64,000 bases of DNA from positions 1 through 64,000 of the forward strand of contig QHYI01000151.1 of assembly GCA_003223245.1 (NCBI GenBank), in the 5' to 3' direction. The translations under genes and the position numbers were made by a program. This DNA is from Acidobacteriota bacterium. Its GTDB lineage: Bacteria > Acidobacteriota > Terriglobia > Acidiferrales > UBA7541. The notes under the pieces are model-generated. The model saw only the letters and a program-made list of their open reading frames with translations, ran no database searches and was not told the DNA's origin. Below, piece after piece: positions 34,325-43,098 of this stretch (the first letter of the stretch is position 1; each line of letters opens with the position of its first letter).

Positions 34325-34510
34325 GCGTCCTCTATGTAAGCAATTAGCTGATTCGAATCACGCCAGTATAGGAGATGCCTGCGACGAGGGTCAAAGCAAT
34401 GGGCCATAAAAAGTTAGGCATCCAATTCAGACCAAATCTAAACCCACACATAAGACGGAAGTTTGTTTTACGTCCGACTCTTTTCCCCTATCCGAAGCAC
34501 CTCGGGCGGT

Positions 34511-34539
34511 TTGACACTGTTCATCTGCGCCGATAGTAT
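34511..34539 (+). promoter_or_regulatory. Consensus sigma-70 promoter of the larC-metG unit
   Basis: TTGACA (34511-34516) and TAGTAT (34534-34539) are 17 bp apart. The start point would be near 34546, giving a 5' UTR of about 55 nt before the larC ATG at 34601. The rest of the 276-bp gap (34325-34600) between argS and larC shows no gene. Confidence 0.75.
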
Positions 34540-34600
34540 CAATTTGAATCCGACGGAGTGACAATTCCGGCTCGAAGTCCCACCGTTCGGCGGTAGATCC

Positions 34601-35788
34601 ATGAAACTGGCTTATTTTGACTGTTTTTCCGGCATCAGCGGCGACATGACCCTAGGGGCTCTGGTGGATGCCGGCTGCCCGGTCGAGCACTTGCGCGCGG
34701 AACTTCGCGGCCTCGAAGTTCCTGGCTGGGAACTTTCTGCGGAAAAAGTCTGGAAGAACGGCATGGCTGCCACTTACGTCACGGTCCAGACGGAGGACCC
34801 GCAGAAGCATCGCTCGTTGAGCGCGATCCTCGAAATCCTGAAAACTTCGAGGCTGGCGGCACCGGTTCGCGATCGCGCTGGTGCGATTTTCACCAAACTT
34901 GGCGAAGCCGAAGCGCGCGTGCACGATGTGCCGCTTGAACAAATTCATTTCCACGAAGTTGGTGCTGTCGATGCGATTGTTGACATCGTTGGGGCTTGTA
35001 TCGGCTTTCACTTTCTGGGCATCGAGCAGTTCGCGTGCTCGGCGCTCAATGTGGGCGGAGGTACAGCAAAAATGGCTCACGGTGTTTTGCCGGTGCCGGC
35101 GCCGGCCACGATCAACCTGCTGCAGGGCAAGCCGACGTATTCGAGTGGCGTGCAGAGGGAACTCGTCACGCCCACGGGTGCGGCAATCGTCGCGACACTT
35201 TGCGATTCATTCGGCCCGCAGCCGGCGATGAGGGTAAGTGCCATTGGTTATGGCGCAGGCACGGCTGACCTCGAAGGGCAGCCCAACGTCGTTCGAATCA
35301 TGATCGGCGAGGTTGCCGAAAAAGCGGTTCCCGGCTTCGAGGAGGAAATTGCGGTCATCGAAGCGAATCTGGATGACATGAATCCGCAGATCTATGGTTA
35401 TTTTCTCGAAAAGGCATTGGCGGCTGGCGCTCTGGATGTGTACACCACGCCGGTACAAATGAAGAAAAATCGTCCGGGGACTTTGCTGACAGTTTTATGC
35501 AAGCCACACGACACGCAGGCGCTGATGTCGCTGATTTTTGCGGAGACCACGACGTTCGGCGCGCGCACCTACCGCGCGCAACGCCGCACGCTGCCGCGCG
35601 AATTCGTGAGCGTGTCAACGGATTTTGGCGATGTGCGCATCAAGATTTCACGCGTGAACGGCCACATTTTGCACGTTGCTCCGGAATACGACGACTGCCG
35701 TAAGCTCGCAGTCGCGAAAAATGTGCCGCTGCAGCGCGTCATCAGCGAAGCCTTGCGCGCGTATGAAACGGCGGGCAAAGCAAACTGA
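34601..35788 (+). CDS. larC: Nickel pincer cofactor cyclometallase LarC
   Basis: LarC inserts nickel into the pyridinium dithiocarboxylic acid mononucleotide to make the lactate racemase cofactor. The product (395 aa) has the family opening YFDCFSGISGDMTLGALVDA, the HFHEVGAVDAIVDIVGACIG block with metal-binding His/Glu, GVLPVPAPATINLLQGKPTY, TPTGAAIVATLCDSFG and the C-terminal LDDMNPQIYGYFLEKALAAG with YTTPVQMKKNRPGTLLTVLC. LarC1 and LarC2 are one continuous frame here, unlike Lactobacillus plantarum where a programmed frameshift joins them. metG starts 2 nt after the stop. The LarE partner is 8.4 kb away (44146-45033); no larA or larB is in the window. Confidence 0.94.
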   Translation: MKLAYFDCFSGISGDMTLGALVDAGCPVEHLRAELRGLEVPGWELSAEKVWKNGMAATYVTVQTEDPQKHRSLSAILEILKTSRLAAPVRDRAGAIFTKLGEAEARVHDVPLEQIHFHEVGAVDAIVDIVGACIGFHFLGIEQFACSALNVGGGTAKMAHGVLPVPAPATINLLQGKPTYSSGVQRELVTPTGAAIVATLCDSFGPQPAMRVSAIGYGAGTADLEGQPNVVRIMIGEVAEKAVPGFEEEIAVIEANLDDMNPQIYGYFLEKALAAGALDVYTTPVQMKKNRPGTLLTVLCKPHDTQALMSLIFAETTTFGARTYRAQRRTLPREFVSVSTDFGDVRIKISRVNGHILHVAPEYDDCRKLAVAKNVPLQRVISEALRAYETAGKAN

Positions 35789-35790
35789 AC

Positions 35791-37779
35791 ATGTCACCGC
35801 GCAAGCCCAAATTCTATTTGACCACGCCGATCTATTACACGAACGGCCTGCCGCATATCGGCCACACGTACACGACCGTGGTGGCGGACACCATTCGGCG
35901 CTACAAGCGTATGCGCGGCTACGAAGTCGTGATGACCACGGGCACGGACGAACATGGCGTGAACGTCGAGCGCGCCGCAAAAAAAGCCGGTATCTCGGAA
36001 ACCGCATTCGTCGCCAAGATGGCGGCGGAATGGCGCGCACTGTGGGATGAGCTTGGCCTCACTGCCGATGAGTTCGTTCGAACGACCGACCTGCGGCACG
36101 TCCGAACGGTGCAATGGCTTTTTCGGCTTTGCCGAGAGAACGGCTACGTCTACAAAGGGCACTACACCGGCCAATACTGCATCTACGACAATGCTTTTGT
36201 GAACGACGCGAAACCCGGCGATAACTGTCCGGATTGCGGCCGGCCCACCGAAACGGTGACCGAAGAAAATTATTTTTTCAAACTTTCCTCTTTTCAGAAA
36301 CCGCTGCTCGATTTTTATAGAAAGAATCCGGATTTCATCCAGCCGGAATCACGCCGTAATGAAATTGTGAGTTTCGTGGAAGGCGGGCTGAAAGACCTGA
36401 GCATCACACGCACGACGATCCGGTGGGGAATTCCCGTGCCCGGAGAAGAGCCGCACGTGTTTTATGTGTGGTTCGATGCTTTGACGGCGTATCTCAGCGC
36501 GGTTGGCGGCCCGGAATTCGAGAAGCGCGGCATGTGGCCGGCCGACTTGCATCTTGTGGGCAAGGACATCATTCGGTTCCACGCTGTTTATTGGCCCGCG
36601 TTTTTGATGGCGGCGATGCAGCCAGTGCCAAAACAGGTGTGGGCGCACGGCTGGTTTTTAATGGACGCGGCGAAGATGAGCAAGTCGAAGGGCAACGTGG
36701 TTTTGCCTCGTCCAATTGCCAACATGCTCGGAATGGATGCGCTGCGATATTTTCTGTTGCGCGACGTGGTTTTTGGTCAAGATGGCAATTTCAGCTATGA
36801 CGCGCTGGTGACGCGGTATAACAGCGATCTTGCCAATGGTCTTGGCAATCTTGCCAGCCGCACGGCCGCCCTCATCGAGAAAAACTTTGGCGGCAAAATT
36901 CCCAAAGCAACGGAACGCAAACCGCAAGACGAGGCCCTGGCCAAGGAAGTTCAGGGAGCTATTGGCGAAGCGCTCGAAAGCTATGAAAATCTGAGTTTTT
37001 CGCGCGCCCTCGAAACGGTTTGGGGCGTGATCGCTTCGGCGGACAAATATCTAACGACGGAGCAGCCGTGGGCGCTAGGCAACTCCGCTGAGGAGCAGTC
37101 GCGGAAAGCTACGATTTTGTGGACCACCGCCGAGTTGCTGCGTATCGTGACCGTCCTGGCGCATCCGGTCATGCCTGGCAGTACCGCAAAAGTGTGGGCG
37201 CTACTCGGCCTGCCCGGTTCGGTCGAAGCCGTCGAACTGGATGGGCTCCGCTGGGGCCAACTGGCGCCAGGAAAGCAATTGGGGCCCGGGGAACCGTTAT
37301 TCCCGCGCGTGGACAAAAATGAAGCAATAGAAAGGATTGAAGCGATGGCCAATGAAGAATTGAATCCGACACCGGCCGCCCAGCCTGCCAAGCCCACCCC
37401 GAGCGTGACTCCAGCGGGAGCAGCTGCGGCGCCGCAAGCCGCGCCCGAAAAAATCAGCATTGATGATTTCGCGAAGGTCGAGATGCGCGTTGGGCAAATC
37501 AAAACAGCAGAACGCATCGTGGGCGCGGACAAGCTGCTAAAACTCACCGTGGACATCGGCACGGAGATCCGGCAAATTTGCGCGGGCATTGCGCAGTATT
37601 ACGAGCCAGAAAAATTGATCGGGCGCAAAGTCGCCGTGGTTGTGAATCTCGCGCCGCGCAAGCTGCGGGGAGTGGAGTCCAACGGCATGATTATCGCCGC
37701 AGCGGTCGGCCCGGATGGCCGTCCCGTCCTTGCAGGCTTCCCCGACGAAGACGTAGAAATCGGCGCCCGCCTGAAGTAG
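35791..37779 (+). CDS. metG: Methionyl-tRNA synthetase with C-terminal Trbp111-like domain
   Basis: A class I synthetase for initiator and elongator tRNA-Met. The catalytic opening is KFYLTTPIYYTNGLPHIGHT with the HIGH motif. A zinc-knuckle region follows (GQYCIYDNAFVN, GDNCPDCGRPTE). The KMSKS loop is AAKMSKSKGNVVLP. The anticodon domain (YNSDLANGLGNLASRTAALI, WALGNSAEEQSRKATI) is followed by an Ala/Pro-rich linker and a fused OB-fold dimerisation/tRNA-binding domain (DDFAKVEMRVGQIKTAERIV, CAGIAQYYEPEKLIGRKVAV, PRKLRGVESNGMI). Length (662 aa) fits the long bacterial form. It starts 2 nt after larC and is followed by a small palindromic repeat and tatD. Confidence 0.97.
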   Translation: MSPRKPKFYLTTPIYYTNGLPHIGHTYTTVVADTIRRYKRMRGYEVVMTTGTDEHGVNVERAAKKAGISETAFVAKMAAEWRALWDELGLTADEFVRTTDLRHVRTVQWLFRLCRENGYVYKGHYTGQYCIYDNAFVNDAKPGDNCPDCGRPTETVTEENYFFKLSSFQKPLLDFYRKNPDFIQPESRRNEIVSFVEGGLKDLSITRTTIRWGIPVPGEEPHVFYVWFDALTAYLSAVGGPEFEKRGMWPADLHLVGKDIIRFHAVYWPAFLMAAMQPVPKQVWAHGWFLMDAAKMSKSKGNVVLPRPIANMLGMDALRYFLLRDVVFGQDGNFSYDALVTRYNSDLANGLGNLASRTAALIEKNFGGKIPKATERKPQDEALAKEVQGAIGEALESYENLSFSRALETVWGVIASADKYLTTEQPWALGNSAEEQSRKATILWTTAELLRIVTVLAHPVMPGSTAKVWALLGLPGSVEAVELDGLRWGQLAPGKQLGPGEPLFPRVDKNEAIERIEAMANEELNPTPAAQPAKPTPSVTPAGAAAAPQAAPEKISIDDFAKVEMRVGQIKTAERIVGADKLLKLTVDIGTEIRQICAGIAQYYEPEKLIGRKVAVVVNLAPRKLRGVESNGMIIAAAVGPDGRPVLAGFPDEDVEIGARLK

Positions 37780-37820
37780 CACCGGCACTCTTACCTGTGC
37801 TATTCGTTTTACAGCGCGGC

Positions 37821-37847
37821 GCACAGACAAGAGTGTCTGTGCTACCA
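37821..37847. repeat. REP-like palindrome in the metG-tatD gap
   Basis: GCACAGACA (37821-37829) and TGTCTGTGC (37834-37842) form a 9-bp hairpin with loop AGAG, followed by TACCA. Similar palindromes with a C-rich TAC tag occur at 50554, 51637 and 51917. Confidence 0.65.
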
Positions 37848-37855
37848 AATCACAC

Positions 37856-38671
37856 ATGGAACTGATTGATTCGCACGCGCACATTGATTTTCCGCAATTT
37901 GCGGAAGATCGCGAGGCCATGCTGGAACGCGCACGCGCGGCGGGCGTGACGACGCTTCTCGCCATTGGCACGGGTCCGGGGCCGGAGAAACTCGATTCGG
38001 CCATCCCTTTCGCCGAACAGCACGATTGGATCTACGCGACCGTAGGCATTCATCCCCACGAAGCGAAGGAAGTGACACCAAAGCATCTAGAAGAATTGTT
38101 GCGGCTTGCGAAGCATCCAAGGGTGATCGCCTGGGGCGAAATCGGGCTCGACTATTTTTATGATCATTCGCCTCGCGAAACGCAGCACCAAGTTTTCCGC
38201 GACCAAATGCAGCTGGCGGCGCGGGCCGAACTCCCCATCATCATCCATTGCCGAGACGCATGGAACGATTGTCTGAACCTGCTGGAAGAACATTGGAAAC
38301 CGACAGGGCTGGGTGGGATTCTGCACTGCTTCACCAGCACGCTCGAGGACGCGCGGCGCGGAATCGACATCGGTTTGCTGATTTCCTTTGCGGGAAATTC
38401 AACTTTTCCGAAAGCGCAGAATCTTCGCGAGGTTGCGAAAGCTTTGCCGCTCGAGAAGATTTTGATCGAGACAGATTGTCCGTACCTCGCGCCGCAGCCT
38501 TATCGCGGCAAACGCAACGAGCCCGCTTATGTTGCGGAAGTAGCGCACACGCTTGCGAGTGTGAGAAACTTGTCGGCTGACGAAATCGCCGCCGTCACAG
38601 CAGAGAATTTCCGGCGACTGTTCCGTCTTTCCCGGCCGCAGCGGTCCACGGCCGCAGAATCACGAACGTAG
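37856..38671 (+). CDS. tatD: TatD-family metal-dependent hydrolase (DNase)
   Basis: A TIM-barrel hydrolase with two metals; TatD proteins have 3'-5' exonuclease and D-aminoacyl-tRNA/quality-control related activities. Metal and catalytic residues fall in the family motifs: LIDSHAHIDFPQFAEDRE, YATVGIHPHEAKEV, WGEIGLDYFYDHSPRETQ, LPIIIHCRDAWNDCLNLLEE, GILHCFTSTLEDA and ILIETDCPYLAPQPYRGKRN. The protein is 271 aa. The metG-tatD order is common in bacteria and supports a housekeeping role. The next gene begins 22 nt later. Confidence 0.95.
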   Translation: MELIDSHAHIDFPQFAEDREAMLERARAAGVTTLLAIGTGPGPEKLDSAIPFAEQHDWIYATVGIHPHEAKEVTPKHLEELLRLAKHPRVIAWGEIGLDYFYDHSPRETQHQVFRDQMQLAARAELPIIIHCRDAWNDCLNLLEEHWKPTGLGGILHCFTSTLEDARRGIDIGLLISFAGNSTFPKAQNLREVAKALPLEKILIETDCPYLAPQPYRGKRNEPAYVAEVAHTLASVRNLSADEIAAVTAENFRRLFRLSRPQRSTAAESRT

Positions 38672-38693
38672 AAAATAGGCCAGGAGGAAGGCC

Positions 38694-39677
38694 ATCGCAC
38701 TGCTCACGGCGAAAGAGGTTTTCGATCTCGTCCGCGACGACCTCGCTCTGGTGGAAGACGAGCTGGCGCGCCAAAGCGACACGGCGTACCCGGCGGTGTC
38801 GGAAATTACCGCGTATCTGCTCGGCGGCGGAGGGAAGCGCTTGCGCCCCGCTCTGCTGCTGCTTTCCGCGAATTATGCGGGGCGCAAAGATCGCAGCGCG
38901 ATTCGCCTTGCAGCAGTGGTCGAGCTGCTGCACAGCGCTACGCTGATTCACGATGACGTGATCGACAGCGCCGGGACGCGCCGAGGACGTCCCTCTGCCA
39001 ATGCCCGTTGGGGCAACCACCGCAGCGTGCTCACCGGAGACTGGCTGTACATGCAGTCCTTCCAAATGGCGCTGGAGGAACGCAACTTTCGCATTCTCGA
39101 TATCCTCATCGACGTGACCCAGAAAATGGTGGAAGGCGAACTGATCCAGCTGGAAAAAATCGGGCGCATTGACGTGACGGAAGAAGACGCATTGCGCCTG
39201 GCCACCTACAAAACGGCTTGCCTGTTCAGCGGCTGCACGCGGCTTGGGGCCGTGCTCGGCCGGCTGGAAAGCGAGGAAGAGGAGGCGCTGGCGGAGTATG
39301 GCAGGAACGCCGGGCTGGCGTTTCAGTTGGTAGACGATCTGCTGGATTTCACGGCTTCGGCGCAGCAACTGGGCAAGCCGGTGTTGAGCGACCTGAAAGA
39401 AGGGAAAGTCACGCTGCCGCTGATTTACGCGATGGAAAACGGCCATCGCGAAGCGCGCGAGCTTGTGGCCCAGGTGCTTGTAGAAAAAGAATTTCATTCA
39501 GTGCGCCCGGAGACGATCGTGTCCCTGGTGCAAGATTCGGGCGCGCTCGACCGCGCGCGCAGCCTCGCGCAAGAGTACGCACAACGGGCCAAATCCTGCC
39601 TCAATGGACATCGCGATTCGGAATTTGCGCGCGCTCTGGCCACGGTCCCCGATTTTATTCTGGAACGCGAGAATTAA
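38694..39677 (+). CDS. Polyprenyl diphosphate synthase with a putative ATC start
   Basis: A trans-isoprenyl diphosphate synthase (octaprenyl/solanesyl type) that builds the quinone side chain by adding IPP units. The two aspartate-rich motifs are complete: ATLIHDDVIDSAGTRRG (FARM) and FQLVDDLLDFTASAQQLGKP (SARM), with GGGGKRLRPALLLLS near the start. The frame between TAG 38676-38678 and GTG 38751 has no ATG, GTG or TTG, yet it encodes the expected first helix (LLTAKEVFDLVRDDLALVED). A perfect AGGAGG (38682-38687) sits 6 nt before ATC 38694, where homologues would have ATG. Either the start is ATC, or the base is wrong, or translation starts at GTG 38751 with a shorter protein. Confidence 0.9.
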   Translation: MALLTAKEVFDLVRDDLALVEDELARQSDTAYPAVSEITAYLLGGGGKRLRPALLLLSANYAGRKDRSAIRLAAVVELLHSATLIHDDVIDSAGTRRGRPSANARWGNHRSVLTGDWLYMQSFQMALEERNFRILDILIDVTQKMVEGELIQLEKIGRIDVTEEDALRLATYKTACLFSGCTRLGAVLGRLESEEEEALAEYGRNAGLAFQLVDDLLDFTASAQQLGKPVLSDLKEGKVTLPLIYAMENGHREARELVAQVLVEKEFHSVRPETIVSLVQDSGALDRARSLAQEYAQRAKSCLNGHRDSEFARALATVPDFILEREN

Positions 39678-39738
39678 CCTGGAGATCGGAGAGCAGAGAT
39701 CTGAGATCGCGTTAAAATCACCCGCGTGGTTACGCCTT

Positions 39739-40683
39739 ATGAGAGGTTCCCTGCCATTCACGCTTGTCTACCATCACCGCTATGATTTGAATCTGGGCGA
39801 GCATGTGTTTCCCTCGCAAAAATTCCGGCTGATTTACGAAATGCTTTTGCGCGAAGGGCTGGCGAAGGAAGAAGAGTTTTTGAAGCCTGATCCGGCGGAG
39901 GATGAAGACATTTTGCGCGTGCATACCAAAGAGTGGGTGTGCAAATTAAAGACCGGCACGCTCACCTCAAGCGACGTCATGCGACTCGAAGTCCCCTATT
40001 CCCCGGAACTGGTGGAAGCGGTCTGGCTGGCGGCGGGCGGGTCGATACTGGCAGGACGAATGGCGCTACGAGACGGGTTCTGTTCCAATCTGAGCGGCGG
40101 TTTTCATCATGCCTATCCCGACCACGGAGAAGGATTCTGTGCGATCCACGATGTAGCGGTGGCCATTCGAAAGCTGCAGGCGGATGGCGCCATCAAAAAA
40201 GCCATCGTAGTGGACACGGACGTGCATCACGGCAACGGGACGGCGGCGATTTTTCGTGGCGATCCGACCGTGTTCACGCTTTCCATCCATCAACTCAACA
40301 ATTATCCAGGGCACAAGCCGCCTTCGAGCCTCGATCTGCACATGGACGACCGCGTAGGAGACCAGGAGTATCTGGGCACTCTAATTCCTGCGGTGCAACG
40401 AGCCTTGGGCGAATTTCAGCCGGACATTCTTTTTTATGTAGGCGGTGCCGACCCTTACTGCGAGGACCAGCTTGGCGGATTGTCACTGACAAAAGAGGGA
40501 TTGAAAAAACGCGACCGCAGCGTTTTTGAGGAAGCGCGGCGCCGGGGCATTCCCGTGGCGACGACGCTGGCAGGCGGCTATGCCCGGCGCGTGGAAGATA
40601 CAGTTCGAATTCACGTGAACACGATTCTCGCAGCCAGCGAAGTGGCCCTTGTATTTCCTTCAGCGTCTGCCGCGCGGAGCTGA
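39739..40683 (+). CDS. Histone deacetylase-family hydrolase
   Basis: A zinc amidohydrolase of the HDAC/acetoin-utilisation/acetylpolyamine amidohydrolase superfamily. The motifs are LVYHHRYDLNLGEHVFPSQK at the start, SGGFHHAYPDHGEGFCAIHD (catalytic His pair), VVDTDVHHGNGTAAIFRGD (zinc ligands Asp/His), FYVGGADPYCEDQLGGLSLT and TLAGGYAR. The start was placed at ATG 39739, because codons upstream overlap the end of the polyprenyl synthase and do not look family-like. Length is 314 aa. Substrate is unknown; bacterial members deacetylate small molecules or lysine residues. Confidence 0.93.
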   Translation: MRGSLPFTLVYHHRYDLNLGEHVFPSQKFRLIYEMLLREGLAKEEEFLKPDPAEDEDILRVHTKEWVCKLKTGTLTSSDVMRLEVPYSPELVEAVWLAAGGSILAGRMALRDGFCSNLSGGFHHAYPDHGEGFCAIHDVAVAIRKLQADGAIKKAIVVDTDVHHGNGTAAIFRGDPTVFTLSIHQLNNYPGHKPPSSLDLHMDDRVGDQEYLGTLIPAVQRALGEFQPDILFYVGGADPYCEDQLGGLSLTKEGLKKRDRSVFEEARRRGIPVATTLAGGYARRVEDTVRIHVNTILAASEVALVFPSASAARS

Positions 40684-40730
40684 TAGACTCCCGTCCGCAG
40701 ATTTTCTCCCATAATTCGTGAGGTGCGTCC

Positions 40731-41651
40731 ATGAGATTGCTGCGTCGTCCCTGCCGTGTTTTTATGTTGCTTGTCGTTGCGTCTTGGCTTCTTAGTCCTA
40801 CAGTGGAGTCACCCGCAGCCAAGAAACTCAAGATCTACATTTCGGTGGACATGGAAGGCGTTGCGGGCGTGGTGACCGCGGACCAATTGGGCCCGGGTGG
40901 TTTTGAGTACGAGCGCTTCCGGCATTTCATGACCAATGAAACGCTGGCCGCCGTGCGCGCGGCGAAGGAATACGGGGCGGCCGAGATCGTGGTCAGCGAT
41001 TCGCATGGAAATGGCGAGAGTCTTTTAATTGAAGAGTTTCCTAAGGACGTGCGTATCGTGCGCTCCTGGCCACGTCATGGGAGCATGATGGCGGGCCTGG
41101 ACTCGACCTTTGACGCCACACTCTTTGTTGGCTATCACGCATCGACAACCAACACGCATGGCGTGCGTGCCCATACCTTTTCGAGCGCGCATTTTACGCG
41201 GGTTGCGCTGAACGGCAATGCCGTGACGGAAGGAGAATTCAACGCGGCGTTTGCCGGCGAGCTGGGCGTGCCCGTGATTTTTGCATCCGGTGACGATGCG
41301 GCAATCGAAGAACTGCGGTCCCGGCTCGGAAGCATCGAGACGGTAGAGACGAAGAAGAACTTGAGCTTTCACTCGGCCGAAACACTGACTCCGGAGGCGT
41401 CCTGCGAAAGAATCGGCGCTGGTGTAAAAGCAGCGCTGGCGCGCCTGCGCGATTTCAAGCCGTACACGATCAAAACGCCGGTCACGCTGGAAATCAGCTT
41501 CAAGAACTACACGCCCGCGCAGATACTCAGTTATTTGAGGTCGGTGCAGCGCGTGGATTCGCACACCATCCGTTTTGTGGGAAAGGATATGGCGGAGGTG
41601 TCTGATTTCGTGGATGTGGTTGATGGGTACAGCGCGGACTTGGCGCCCTGA
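40731..41651 (+). CDS. dppA: Secreted M55 D-aminopeptidase (DppA-like)
   Basis: A zinc-dependent peptidase related to Bacillus DppA, which cleaves D-Ala-containing peptides and may recycle peptidoglycan fragments. After a signal peptide (FMLLVVASWLLSPTVESPAA) come the family motifs: KIYISVDMEGVAGVVTADQL, EIVVSDSHGNGESLLIEEFP, LFVGYHASTTNTHGVRAHTF (metal ligands His/Glu/Asp) and LGVPVIFASGDDAAIEELRS. Length is 306 aa. DppA of B. subtilis is cytoplasmic; here the signal peptide suggests export. It converges with the thioredoxin gene over a shared hairpin. Confidence 0.92.
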   Translation: MRLLRRPCRVFMLLVVASWLLSPTVESPAAKKLKIYISVDMEGVAGVVTADQLGPGGFEYERFRHFMTNETLAAVRAAKEYGAAEIVVSDSHGNGESLLIEEFPKDVRIVRSWPRHGSMMAGLDSTFDATLFVGYHASTTNTHGVRAHTFSSAHFTRVALNGNAVTEGEFNAAFAGELGVPVIFASGDDAAIEELRSRLGSIETVETKKNLSFHSAETLTPEASCERIGAGVKAALARLRDFKPYTIKTPVTLEISFKNYTPAQILSYLRSVQRVDSHTIRFVGKDMAEVSDFVDVVDGYSADLAP

Positions 41652-41675
41652 TTCACGTCAGGGCGCGGCGCTTTT
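41644..41675. terminator. Shared hairpin between convergent dppA and thioredoxin genes
   Basis: CGCCCTGA (41644-41651) and TCAGGGCG (41658-41665) form an 8-bp stem with a 6-nt loop; a short CTTTT follows on the plus strand (41671-41675). The stop codon of each gene lies in one arm of the stem. It probably ends transcription in both directions, although the T-tract is weak. Confidence 0.6.
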
Positions 41676-43016
41676 CAGGGCGTTCGTTTTGTCCAGGGCA
41701 CGGCGCACCGCCGCAGAAAGATCCCGCTCAAATGCGTCTGGCTGGAATCCGATGGAACGAAACGCGATTTTCCCCTCTCGGTCAATCACGATGACCGTCG
41801 GGTAAGAGGTGATCGAGTACAGCCGATCGAGGCCATCGGCAAAGACAACTTCGGTTGTCATCTTGTCTTTCTGCAAGTAAGGCGCAACCAAAGTTTCATC
41901 TTCATCACAATTTGCAGAAAGAAAGAGCGCGTCGGGAAGATCATGAAAGTCCGCGGCCACGTGGGCGAACAGCGGCTCGAGCGCGTGGCAAGGTCCGCAC
42001 CAGGTGGCCCAGAAATTCAGGACCACTACTTTTCCCTTTGCTTCTTTCAACGGGTAAGCGCTTCCATTCGAAGCCTTGCGAACGACGAAGTCGGAAAGTT
42101 CTTTAGCCCCTTCATTCCGCCCAGGCTTTTTCAGCGCAGGTCGCGTCACGGAGTCATAAGTGCTCAGCAGATACTCGCCTAAGCCCTTCTCGGAGCCATG
42201 CGCGAGCCGCCAGACGTTGCCGATTTTCTTGCGAATTTCTTCCCGGCTAACGTCGCCGTTTTTTCCTTCGGCAAGGGCGAAGGCCCTCGCGTATTCCTCG
42301 ATGGCGGTATTCAAGTCCTTTTGAAGCTCGGCGGCCTCGCCCAGTCTCTGGGCTGCGCCAGCGGTTGGAAAGATCTCATAGCTGGTTTCGAGATCCTTTC
42401 GAGCCGATTCGTAGTCTCTTAGTTTGAAATACAGGTCACCGCGAAGAAAGTGCGTATTGGCGAGATCGCTCTTTCTCTGAAGCTCCCATTGTTCGGCCGA
42501 GACGCGCGCGGAACGTTCGGAAGAGGAAACGCGTTGCACGAGATCCAAAATGCGCGTGGAGTAGCTGACAGCGCGGCGAAAGCTGGCTTCGTCGTCGCGG
42601 CGCTCGAGAAGCTCGATGGCCAGCAACAGCGTGGAAATATCGTTGGGGTTCAGAGCCACCATGCGTTCCGCATAGTCGGCAGCGCGAGCATCGTCCTTGA
42701 GTTGCACGCTGGCCTCGACGAGCGCGCGGTAGATTGCCGTGCGGTTCGGATAATCTGGATACCTTTTCAGAAAGCCTTCAAGGTTGCGAACAAGAGCGGC
42801 ACGATCGCTGCCAGCTTCGTTCAGGGCGCGCTGCAGTTCTTCCTCGGGTTGGCGTTGCTTGAGGGCAGACTCGTCTTTGGAGCGAGCCGAGGTCGAGGCC
42901 TGGGAAGCGGCCTGCTGATTCGCCTGTGGCGTTCCGGCGCCGAGTGCCCAAGTGGGTGAGATCGCGGTGCAGAGCAGAAGCGCTATACAGGCAGGGACCA
43001 GGGTCTGAGAGGACAT
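41658..43016 (-). CDS. Exported TPR protein with C-terminal thioredoxin/TlpA domain
   Basis: A signal peptide (CIALLLCTAISPTWALGAG) and a Gln/Ser-rich linker are followed by TPR-like helices (ALNEAGSDRAALVRNLEGFL, DDARAADYAERMVALNPNDI, RDYESARKDLETSYEIFPTA). The last 140 residues form a thioredoxin-like domain with the CxxC active site in GKVVVLNFWATWCGPCHALE and the cis-Pro loop ITSYPTVIVIDREGK. The protein (452 aa) should act in the periplasm as a thiol-disulfide reductase tied to a protein-interaction scaffold. It is the last gene of the minus-strand run glmS - POTRA - larE - DUF4097 - Trx. Confidence 0.9.
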   Translation of the reverse strand: MSSQTLVPACIALLLCTAISPTWALGAGTPQANQQAASQASTSARSKDESALKQRQPEEELQRALNEAGSDRAALVRNLEGFLKRYPDYPNRTAIYRALVEASVQLKDDARAADYAERMVALNPNDISTLLLAIELLERRDDEASFRRAVSYSTRILDLVQRVSSSERSARVSAEQWELQRKSDLANTHFLRGDLYFKLRDYESARKDLETSYEIFPTAGAAQRLGEAAELQKDLNTAIEEYARAFALAEGKNGDVSREEIRKKIGNVWRLAHGSEKGLGEYLLSTYDSVTRPALKKPGRNEGAKELSDFVVRKASNGSAYPLKEAKGKVVVLNFWATWCGPCHALEPLFAHVAADFHDLPDALFLSANCDEDETLVAPYLQKDKMTTEVVFADGLDRLYSITSYPTVIVIDREGKIAFRSIGFQPDAFERDLSAAVRRALDKTNALKSAAP

Positions 43017-43098
43017 GCGAGAATTCTAAACGTAGAAAGGAAAATTGTCGCTATCGCCTTGCTTTCCCGTAGCAGGAGAAGGCAAGGCCGATGGTCTG

